Program-made: the position numbers and the translations under genes
Notes under the pieces: generated by a model
What the model was told of the DNA's origin: nothing
Seen by the model: only the letters and a program-made list of their open reading frames with translations
Databases searched by the model: none
Shown here: positions 55,701 to 62,033 of the stretch, in pieces
Numbering within the stretch: the first letter of the stretch is position 1
Layout: the number at the start of each line of letters is the position of its first letter
Source: Aliiglaciecola sp. CAU 1673
GTDB taxonomy: Bacteria; Pseudomonadota; Gammaproteobacteria; Enterobacterales; Alteromonadaceae
Reading direction: 5' to 3'
NCBI RefSeq assembly: GCF_029223185.1
Contig: NZ_JARHUG010000001.1
Coordinates: forward strand, 62,001 to 126,000
Length of the DNA: 64,000 nucleotides

Positions 55701-57245
55701 CCTCACCTCCTTCTCTACATGCAGAGCTCTGCTGGCCAGATTGATCATATACGCCACCAAAAGGCCGACCAGCCCCATACCCGCAGAGAGGGTTAGCCAT
55801 AATCTGCTGAAGAAAAAATCAAATACATACGGGGCTTGCAGCCAGGTTTGAATCTGCCATTCTCTTTGTGCAATGGTTAACTCCACACGCTGCTTAAACG
55901 CCAGCTGCTCAAACTCACGTCCAGCGATATCAGCTGGCCAGGCAAATAGGTTATCTTGTGATTCGCTGTCTGTTACGCGAAAGCCTACCCTTGATGGGTC
56001 AAGGATATTGGTGATATCTGCGAAGATGGGGTCTAGCAAGAAAACACCGGACACCAAGTCTGGCCTTGTTCCCGGCTGCAAAGGCAAATAGATTATGAAT
56101 GATGACTCTTGTCTATCGGATTGCACCAGCTGTAACGGCGGCGTTGCTGCCGCTTGTTCAGTCTCAATCGCGCGTTGGATGGTCGCCCGGCGATCAGGCT
56201 CTGAATAAAGGTCAAAGCCAAGAGCGGCTTGGTTAGTGGCCTGGGGCTCAATAAAATATACTGGATAATAAATGTCTTTCTGTGGGCTGATCCGCAACTC
56301 ACCATCGACCCTATTTTTGAAGTGAAATTGTGGCACTTCCTGCCTGGCAAGTTCTTCCCAGGCTAAACGCTCATCAGCAGGCACTGCGGGTATCCATGAC
56401 AGAGCCTTTATGAATTGGTGATGCTCCAGGGTGATACTGGTAAATTTGGCAAATGCTTCACGACTCACCGTTTGCTCTGCATCGAAATAGGCTTTCAATG
56501 CCACCAACACATCTGTATACACCGACAGTTGGCTTTCCAAATTTTGCTTTAGGTTTTGCGTTCTTTGAGTCAAAAGCCGATCAAGCTCTTCCTCTGCACT
56601 ACGCAGATCTGTTTGGTAAAGTGAAACTAGGGCGGCCAGTAACAGCAAGAAAGAGCATGTTGTGATCAGCTTTTCTCGCAGACCAAAGAACCCCCGGCTA
56701 AAGACCAGAAGCAGAAGTGGGGCAAAGACGAAAACACCCAGGCTATCTCCAGCCCACCATGTCAACCAGCTCCAAAATAACTGCTCCTGCGGCACAATGT
56801 TCATAGCATATAAGAACAGGTGACCATTGCTGGCGGATACAAGGGACGAGACCAGCCCCCCGAACACAATTAGCTTTAAAAGGAAAACAGTGTCCCACAG
56901 TTGAATGATGTGATGATTGCGTCTGCCAGTAATCAATAATCTGGCAATCCAAGCTTGAATGCTCGAGCCTATCGCTATGCCACCGGCCAAAACAAAGGTC
57001 ATGCCATCAATGTCAGAGGCGATGTTTTGCCAGGAAATAAACAGGTTGATGGCCAATGAACCTAAAAACACGCCAATGCACAGATGGGTACCGCGTGCGA
57101 TCACACCTGCCACAGCCACCCCCGCCGCCGGCCAAATAGCGGTGGAGTATCCTGGCGGAATGGAGAGAAATAAGCTGAGACGCGCAGCAATAAAATAGGC
57201 CAGCGCCATCAACAGTATTTCCAACAGGATCTTTCTCTTTTTCAT
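52776..57245 (-). CDS. MASE1-CHASE hybrid sensor kinase with PAS, two receivers and HPt
   Basis: 1489 residues, one of the longest genes here. ATG 57245 (MKKRKILLEILL) is preferred over an upstream TTG. Order: MASE1 membrane sensor (residues 1-210, about eight helices), CHASE ligand domain (about 230-480, with LSWIPAVPADERLAWEELARQEVP), a further helix, two PAS domains (ILDNLPLMVFVKDADSLKF and FDDMYFWIDNLGTIEDY), HisKA with [20 protein letters not shown], HATPase, receiver 1 (LLLLDWKLPDIEG), receiver 2 (LILMDLQMPVMDG) and HPt (LHTLKGSAATIG). The CHASE domain often senses small molecules such as cytokinin-like compounds or peptides. Unlinked to a dedicated regulator. Confidence 0.92.
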   Translation of the reverse strand: MKKRKILLEILLMALAYFIAARLSLFLSIPPGYSTAIWPAAGVAVAGVIARGTHLCIGVFLGSLAINLFISWQNIASDIDGMTFVLAGGIAIGSSIQAWIARLLITGRRNHHIIQLWDTVFLLKLIVFGGLVSSLVSASNGHLFLYAMNIVPQEQLFWSWLTWWAGDSLGVFVFAPLLLLVFSRGFFGLREKLITTCSFLLLLAALVSLYQTDLRSAEEELDRLLTQRTQNLKQNLESQLSVYTDVLVALKAYFDAEQTVSREAFAKFTSITLEHHQFIKALSWIPAVPADERLAWEELARQEVPQFHFKNRVDGELRISPQKDIYYPVYFIEPQATNQAALGFDLYSEPDRRATIQRAIETEQAAATPPLQLVQSDRQESSFIIYLPLQPGTRPDLVSGVFLLDPIFADITNILDPSRVGFRVTDSESQDNLFAWPADIAGREFEQLAFKQRVELTIAQREWQIQTWLQAPYVFDFFFSRLWLTLSAGMGLVGLLVAYMINLASRALHVEKEVRARTIELNDSQTFLRSILDNLPLMVFVKDADSLKFVELNKQGETLLGLTPSQYKGKQAVDLFSNAEAKAAEETDQQALTTNNIVDIPKESLKTPQGMRYLHTRKTTVRDSAGHARYILGISEDITKELKRKQELEEKTVNLEAICKTFDDMYFWIDNLGTIEDYRAAEQNLLNCSANDINRKPIDAIFPASMVRQIKNAIISLQQDPKLICQVECELTDADGAQRYLEARLANIPRDRILMIIRDISTRKAVEEALRKTSQYKSDFLANMSHEIRTPMNAILGLTQLVLNTPLDPQQLSYLKRVQGSSQALLNILNDILDYSKIEANKLELYESDFDIEDVLRGCTNLFSLKAEEKQIELIVDSQPNLTRYYHGDSLRISQILTNLLSNAIKFTEQGYVRIGIKEKVDGDNIALGINVSDTGIGMTEGTVRKLFQPFEQADSSITRQFGGTGLGLTVSKHLATLMGGDIDVRSKLNQGSVFTLDLPLSAAKHPIEGDKHNIQPLRTLIVDDLPEYRDLLVNMLKSMHFQTQVAASGEEAMAAIIQAEKANTPFELLLLDWKLPDIEGLELGRQILAQKAHQQAKLIMMTAFGKESARAAAKELPSCLILEKPILISQMQNALYELQSGQISTSTSGTSDLKEVRAMLKPVQGARILLVEDNPVNQIVGHDMLVALGLTAEVAQNGAEAVEQFAQADFDLILMDLQMPVMDGFDATRTIRATDKGKDIPILAMTAAAMLSDKKQTEACGMNGHISKPIDVVKLADELLRWLPHNDNAAENKLSETSEEAFSLPGFDLEAAAQRLGGNWTLLRKLLQRFAEDLHNTKETLTSGQADAEETIRQLHTLKGSAATIGAMTLADQAAEAEGKLKAEGIWRLESVIAQLDKTAAVVALLGTEKTTSATAPTRPLRDVINEVRTLLRTAQIVDETLKSELVEALQASFKEQAALLKEQLDNFQYQEALVQLETILQGLSDNQ

Positions 57246-57361
57246 TGGCTTAGGTGTATGCCTTTGGCAATCCAATGATAAACATACACCATAGATTCTG
57301 AATACGATCTCCTCTGTGGACGAAATCTACTAAATTTTCCTATCTTTTTGATTTGTAGGGG

Positions 57362-58360
57362 TTAGTAATATCGCAAGTCGCGTACCTTGCCCCAAAACAC
57401 CCGGTAAGAAAACGCGGTGTAGGCAAGGATACAAGGCACCACCACTATCGCCCCCACCAAAATAAAGCGCAGCGACTCCGGTGCGCTGGCAGCCTGCCAG
57501 ATATCCAGTTGTCCCGGCACTATATAGGGGAAGAAACTCACTGCCAGACCCTGGAAGCAGAACAGGAAGATAAACAACGCAATCATAAAGGGCACCCAAC
57601 AACCGGCGTCATCGGCAAGGGGCAGGCGTTTAAGTACCAGATGGCAAAGCACAAACAAACAAAAGCACACAAAAGGAATCGGCCAGATAAACAAGGCGAA
57701 GGGCAGGCTGATCCAGCGGTCCAGTACCCCAGGGTTGATCAACGGGTTAACCAGACATACGGCCAGCACACCGGCGAAACACATCCAACTGGTTTTACGT
57801 GCCCAATAAACGGCTTTGATCTGCAATTCACCGTCGGTTTTCATCACCAGCCAGCAGGCGCCGATAAAAGCGTAGGCCGCGGTCACACCGATACCGCTTA
57901 ACAGTGAAAAGAGCGTGGCCGCCAGGCTGTGCTCGAAGCCCATGATATAGCTGCCCAGCATCACCCCTTGCATAAAGGCGGTGAGGATAGAGCCGAACTT
58001 AAAGACTTTGTCCCACAACGCTTTTTTCGTGAAAGCCACTTTGGCGCGAAAATCAAACGCCACACCACGCATAATCAGGCCGAAGAGCATAAAAGTGGCG
58101 GGCAGGTAAAGTTCGCGCAGCACCAGGCTATGGGCGCTGGGAAAAGCGATCAGTAGCAGCCCGACGGCCAGCACCAACCAGGTTTCATTGGCGTCCCAGA
58201 ACGGCCCGATGGAAGCGATCATCTGATCTTTACGTGACTCGTGGCCCAAGGGCAGTAGTATGCCCACTCCCAGGTCATAGCCGTCCAAAATGGCGTAGAG
58301 TAATACGGCCAGGCCCATCAGGCCGACGAAGATAATCGGCAAGGTTGCATCGCTGATCAT
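57362..58360 (-). CDS. cydB: Cytochrome bd oxidase subunit II (CIO type)
   Basis: 332-residue, eight- to nine-helix quinol oxidase subunit. Family marks: the N-terminal VLLYAILDGYDLGVGILLPL, a WDANETWLVLAVGLLLIAFPSAHSLVLRELYLPATFMLFGLIMRGVAFDFR block and the C-terminal LAYTAFSYRVFWGKV. It overlaps cydA by four bases (ATGA). Short length fits the cyanide-insensitive branch. No cydX-like small subunit gene was found after it. Confidence 0.95.
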   Translation of the reverse strand: MISDATLPIIFVGLMGLAVLLYAILDGYDLGVGILLPLGHESRKDQMIASIGPFWDANETWLVLAVGLLLIAFPSAHSLVLRELYLPATFMLFGLIMRGVAFDFRAKVAFTKKALWDKVFKFGSILTAFMQGVMLGSYIMGFEHSLAATLFSLLSGIGVTAAYAFIGACWLVMKTDGELQIKAVYWARKTSWMCFAGVLAVCLVNPLINPGVLDRWISLPFALFIWPIPFVCFCLFVLCHLVLKRLPLADDAGCWVPFMIALFIFLFCFQGLAVSFFPYIVPGQLDIWQAASAPESLRFILVGAIVVVPCILAYTAFSYRVFWGKVRDLRYY

Positions 58361-59712
58361 GCCTGAACTCCCATAGGTTGTGAGAAGGGGTTTTCCCCGG
58401 GCTGATATTCTTCGATTTCCACCGCTTTTCTGGCCAGTAGAAACAGGGTGTGCAAATAGGCACCAAGCAGCACCACATACAATGTGATGTACAAACAGAA
58501 GGTTAACAGCACATTGCCTGGTGCAATGCCGGTGACGGCATCGGCGGTCCTGAGCACACCGCTAACCAGATAGGGCTGGCGGCCGACTTCGGTGACATAC
58601 CAACCAGCCAGAGTGGCAATCCAGCCGGAGAATGTCATGGCCATCACGGCTTTTAGCAGCCAAGACGGCAATTGGCCCTGGCGCAGCAAGCTCCAGCTAC
58701 CCAACCAGGCGGTGAGCAGCATCAACATGCCCACACCCACCATAATCCTAAAGCCATAGAACACAGGTTTAACCGGCGGATGTTCACCGATAAATTCATT
58801 CAGCCCGCGAATTTCGCCGTTGGGATCGTGGGTGAGGATAATGCTGGCCATATTCGGAATGGGTATTTCGAAGTGATTGGTGCGCGCTTTCTCATCGGGC
58901 ACGGCAAACAGCAGCAGCGGTGCGCCTTTTTCAGTGTCCCAAACCCCTTCCATGGCCGCGACTTTCTGCGGTTGATGTTCAAAGGTATTCAGACCGTGCA
59001 TATCCCCCACCAGCACTTGTAATGGGGCCAGCACCGCCGCCAGGACCAGCGCGGTTTTCAGGGCCAGACGCGGCGCATGTTTGGCGTCACCACGATGAAT
59101 ACGATAGGCCGACAGGCCGGCCATCAAAAACGACGCGGTCAGACCGGAAGCCAGCAGGGTATGAGTGAAACGGTAAGGGAAGGAGGGGTTAAAGATTACT
59201 GCCCACCAATCGGTGACATAGGCCACACCGTCAATCAGCTTGAAACCATCCGGGGTTTGCATCCAGGAATTGAGGGCCAAGATCCAAAAGGCAGAGAGAC
59301 TTGTGCCGATGGCCACTAAGAGGGTCGAAAGGGTGTGTACCCAGCCCGGCACCCGTTGTTGGCCGAATAGCATAATACCGAGGAATGTGGCTTCCAGGAA
59401 AAACGCGGTCAGCACCTCATAGCCCAGCAAGGGGCCGGCGATATTGCCGACTTTTTCCATGTAGCCCGGCCAGTTGGTGCCGAATTGGAAAGACATAGTA
59501 ATGCCGCTGACCACGCCAAGGGCAAAGGTCAGGGCGAAAATCTTGACCCAGAAGCGATAAGCCCGCATCCATACCGGCTGCTTGGAAATATCAAAGCGGA
59601 TCTTGAAATAACACAGCAGCCAGCACAGGGCGATGCTGATGCTGGGAAACAGGATATGGAAGCTGATATTGGCGGCAAATTGCAGCCGGGATAACAGGAG
59701 TACGTCGTCCAT
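58357..59712 (-). CDS. cydA: Cytochrome bd oxidase subunit I (CIO type, short Q-loop)
   Basis: 451 residues; oxidises quinol and reduces oxygen to water without pumping protons. Haem and proton-path residues are in NISFHILFPSISIALC (His18), GYEVLTAFFLEATFLGIMLFG (paired glutamates), YRFTHTLLASG (His) and the GWYVTEVGRQPYLVSG signature. At 451 residues it lacks the long Q-loop insert of Escherichia coli CydA, as in CIO enzymes of Pseudomonas. ATG 59712 follows GGAGATC. The operon is led by the GbsR/MarR gene 100 bases upstream. Confidence 0.95.
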   Translation of the reverse strand: MDDVLLLSRLQFAANISFHILFPSISIALCWLLCYFKIRFDISKQPVWMRAYRFWVKIFALTFALGVVSGITMSFQFGTNWPGYMEKVGNIAGPLLGYEVLTAFFLEATFLGIMLFGQQRVPGWVHTLSTLLVAIGTSLSAFWILALNSWMQTPDGFKLIDGVAYVTDWWAVIFNPSFPYRFTHTLLASGLTASFLMAGLSAYRIHRGDAKHAPRLALKTALVLAAVLAPLQVLVGDMHGLNTFEHQPQKVAAMEGVWDTEKGAPLLLFAVPDEKARTNHFEIPIPNMASIILTHDPNGEIRGLNEFIGEHPPVKPVFYGFRIMVGVGMLMLLTAWLGSWSLLRQGQLPSWLLKAVMAMTFSGWIATLAGWYVTEVGRQPYLVSGVLRTADAVTGIAPGNVLLTFCLYITLYVVLLGAYLHTLFLLARKAVEIEEYQPGENPFSQPMGVQA

Positions 59713-59812
59713 CAGGATCTCCGCAGGATGCCGGGCAGGGCAAGGTGGGCCATTCGCCCGGGATTTTAAATCTTGTCCAGGTCTGTCGGCGGCTTTTGGC
59801 TAAGCCGACTAT

Positions 59813-60370
59813 TTAGGCGCTGTCTTTATCTTTGCCCAGGAATTTGTCTTTCATATCCAATACCTTACCCACCCCTGAACTGAGTTTTAGTAGGGTGTTA
59901 AGGTTATCCGGGCTTAAGCGCTGCAGTTCATTGGTCCACTGCGTGACGGCTTCGAGCAGGTCGTGAATTTCCTGCAATTTATCCTGAGCATGACGCTCAT
60001 GCTCATTGGCAGGGGCATCCAGCAACATATCCCGCAGCAGCGATAACGTGGGGTCAATTTCCCGCTTGCGGCGCTCTTCCATAACCTTTTTGGCCATATC
60101 CCAGATACTGCCAACGGCGCGAAAGTAATCTTTGCGATCACCCTGCTGGTGTTGGACTTGTACCAGCTGCCAGGACTGCAGCTCTTTAAGGCCCATGCTC
60201 ACATTACCGCGGGAGATATTCAGGGTTTCCGCCATATCCATGGCGGTCAAAGGCTCCGGACTTACCACCAGCAGGGCATACATCTGCCCTACGGTGCGAT
60301 TAAAGCCCCAACGGCTACCCATCTCACCGAAGTGCATCACAAAGGAGGTCAACATAGGGGTCAGTTTCAT
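59813..60370 (-). CDS. GbsR/MarR family transcriptional regulator
   Basis: 185 residues. A winged helix-turn-helix occupies residues about 25-90 (LTAMDMAETLNISRGNVSMGLKELQSWQLVQVQHQQGDRKDYFRA), as in the GbsR/YvaV family, and a helical dimer domain follows. These regulators often respond to redox, osmolytes or membrane stress. Directly upstream of cydAB on the same strand, so it probably controls that oxidase and itself. The promoter region has a 20-base palindrome-like site and a second inverted copy (60383-60446). Confidence 0.88.
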   Translation of the reverse strand: MKLTPMLTSFVMHFGEMGSRWGFNRTVGQMYALLVVSPEPLTAMDMAETLNISRGNVSMGLKELQSWQLVQVQHQQGDRKDYFRAVGSIWDMAKKVMEERRKREIDPTLSLLRDMLLDAPANEHERHAQDKLQEIHDLLEAVTQWTNELQRLSPDNLNTLLKLSSGVGKVLDMKDKFLGKDKDSA

Positions 60371-60382
60371 GTCTTTTCATAA

Positions 60383-60446
60383 GTTTCAGAAATTATTGAA
60401 ACATTAAATCCTTTTATTGATCTGGTGCAAGGACTTTCAATAATTT
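60383..60446. promoter_or_regulatory. Operator-like inverted repeats of the GbsR/MarR regulator
   Basis: The sequence GTTTCAGAAATTATTGAAAC (60383-60402) is a 20-base imperfect palindrome (16 of 20 positions symmetric). Twelve of its bases (AAATTATTGAAA, 60390-60401) recur exactly inverted as TTTCAATAATTT at 60435-60446. The pair lies 12 to 76 bases before the regulator's ATG, so it is likely its own operator. Binding is inferred. Confidence 0.6.
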
Positions 60447-60620
60447 TTTGTGGCTTCTCAGGACGGTTGTCATGGGCTTTTCACAGTTTGCCATGATTGC
60501 AGCTGCTTGATGACCATGGGAAAGTCATGCTGATTAATAATGGTGAGGTGAGGATCTTAAGGTCTGCACTTTGGGTAGGGAGACACAGTATTTACCGGTC
60601 ATACCGAGGCGCTAGTGCAC

Positions 60621-60752
60621 ATGATTGAGCGCGGACAATTTTTCCCTGAGGAACTTGAAAAAATCCAAGCATCAGTGAATGCAAAGCGTTTATCCTGCCT
60701 TGTGTCTACAGGCTTGGTTAGCTGTACCCTTCTCCCAGATGATGTATTCTAG
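60621..60752 (+). pseudogene. Possible short peptide or gene remnant
   Basis: 43 codons from ATG 60621 to TAG 60752 (MIERGQFFPEELEKIQAS ... LLPDDVF). A GAGG lies 11 bases upstream. The sequence looks like coding DNA at the start but no family is recognised, and it may be a truncated leftover. Confidence 0.2.
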
Positions 60753-60823
60753 CTGGGTCAGAAAGAAACCATTGGCTACCACTTGCCAAGCAGAGTAGCG
60801 GGCCAGGGAGGGGAAATTTAAAA

Positions 60824-61243
60824 ATGTCTGAACAGAACATCACTGACGATCATAAGCGCCTTCCCCATTACCAGAACCTCATTTTTCATCATGTAGGCAT
60901 TCCCGTCAAATGTGGCCTGCCGGCAGAGAGCTATAACGCCCAGCAACAGATGAAAGCCGTCGGTTATTTCGACTCCCCCTATGCAGTCGAATGGATGGAG
61001 TTTGATGAGGACTGCGAGTTGCCCGACATCATCCAGACTCAACCCCATATTGCTTTTGTGGTTGATGACCTGGCGGCCGCTATCCGTGGACGAGAATTGG
61101 TGCTGGCTCCCAGTAGTCCCGCCGAGGGTGTAACAGTCGCCTTTGTGTTGGAGGGGCGAGACTTAGTGGAGTTTTTGCAATTCGATAAACCTGAACAGGA
61201 AGTCTGGCCTCATTCCCAAAAGTTTATGCTGAAATGTCTTTGA
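60824..61243 (+). CDS. VOC-superfamily (glyoxalase-like) protein
   Basis: 139 residues with the vicinal-oxygen-chelate pattern: LIFHHVGIPV with the first metal-ligand histidine position, PYAVEWMEFDEDCELPDI, HIAFVVDDLAAAIRGRELV and a terminal FVLEGRDLVEFLQFD holding the expected glutamate. This matches small metal-dependent isomerase, dioxygenase or resistance proteins. Substrate unknown. The ribosome site GGGAGGGG is ten bases upstream. Single gene. Confidence 0.75.
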   Translation: MSEQNITDDHKRLPHYQNLIFHHVGIPVKCGLPAESYNAQQQMKAVGYFDSPYAVEWMEFDEDCELPDIIQTQPHIAFVVDDLAAAIRGRELVLAPSSPAEGVTVAFVLEGRDLVEFLQFDKPEQEVWPHSQKFMLKCL

Positions 61244-61334
61244 ATCATCTTCGATGGCTCAAGAATAGGAAGTCGCCAATGCAATGGAACAAATTGGGAC
61301 CGGAATTGATGATTATCGACTACCCCAAGATGAG

Positions 61335-61661
61335 CTAATCGCGGATTACATAAACAAAAGCGCTGACGGTATTTCCCGTCAGAAGCTGCACACTGGTTTC
61401 TACTCGTTGGTAGCTACTGCCTTCAAACTTATCCAGTGCTGGCCAGTATTGAATGAGACGTTCTGAACTGAAAAGCTCACCTTTTACCGTTTGTCCGTTG
61501 GGGTTAAGGATCAGGCCAGGAAAGACGATATCCCTGCCAAAACGCAATTCCACTAATTGGCCCTGAACTTTGGCCGGTTGCCAGCTACCTCGCAAGTGGC
61601 TCAGCACATGTTCATTGGCCTGGCCCTGACGCAGACTACCGTACACAAAAAGTCTATGCAT
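61335..61661 (-). CDS. Gamma-glutamylcyclotransferase-like protein
   Basis: 108 residues of the GGCT/BtrG fold. The substrate-binding loop is FVYGSLRQGQANE at the N-terminus, and the catalytic glutamate is in LDKFEGSSYQRVE. Domains of this size cleave gamma-glutamyl amines or peptides by cyclisation to 5-oxoproline. It precedes the ChaB-like gene region on the same strand but is separated by 36 bases. Confidence 0.85.
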   Translation of the reverse strand: MHRLFVYGSLRQGQANEHVLSHLRGSWQPAKVQGQLVELRFGRDIVFPGLILNPNGQTVKGELFSSERLIQYWPALDKFEGSSYQRVETSVQLLTGNTVSAFVYVIRD

Positions 61662-61698
61662 AACGGTACTATTCCTCTATTTGAGGGGGCGATAAGTG

Positions 61699-61926
61699 TT
61701 ACTTTTTTACCCACTTACCGTTTTCGCGCTGGCGGTAGTGGTCTTTTATTTCCCGCCAGGCGGCCATATGGGACAGTTCTTCCCTTGTGTAGTCCTTATC
61801 TCTTTTTTCCTCATCTTCATATTTGTCCCAGGCCAGGTTGAAAGCCACACGATAGAGTTCCTGTCCCTCAGGTGGTAAGTCGTCCTGAATGTAGTCTGGT
61901 AAATGGGCACAATCTACATATGACAT
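61699..61926 (-). CDS. ChaB-family protein
   Basis: 75-residue protein matching ChaB: LPDYIQDDLPPEGQELYRVAFNLAWDKYEDEEKRDKDYTREELSHMAAWREIKDHYRQ, with the short tail GKWVKK. ChaB was named as a regulator of the ChaA cation antiporter, but its biochemical role is not settled. ATG 61926 follows GGAGGTTC. It lies upstream of the gamma-glutamylcyclotransferase gene on the same strand, with a 37-base gap. Confidence 0.85.
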   Translation of the reverse strand: MSYVDCAHLPDYIQDDLPPEGQELYRVAFNLAWDKYEDEEKRDKDYTREELSHMAAWREIKDHYRQRENGKWVKK

Positions 61927-62033
61927 ATGAACCTCCAAAGAGCTTCTTCGTTATTAGACTGCACTAATAGTGAGCCATAAATAGTTATAGCAGGCTCTTG
62001 GCCAGGCTCAACTGGCTTAGGAGATGAAGCTGC

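Larger units (their letters stand above)
60371..60823. other. Intergenic region, 453 bases, with operator sites and a short open frame
   Basis: The left third holds the operator-like repeats of the GbsR-family regulator. A short plus-strand open frame (60621-60752, 43 codons, MIERGQFFPEELEKIQAS...) lies in the middle; it has no clear ribosome site and may be a gene remnant. The right part contains nothing I can identify before the GGGAGGGG site of the next gene. Confidence 0.5.
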
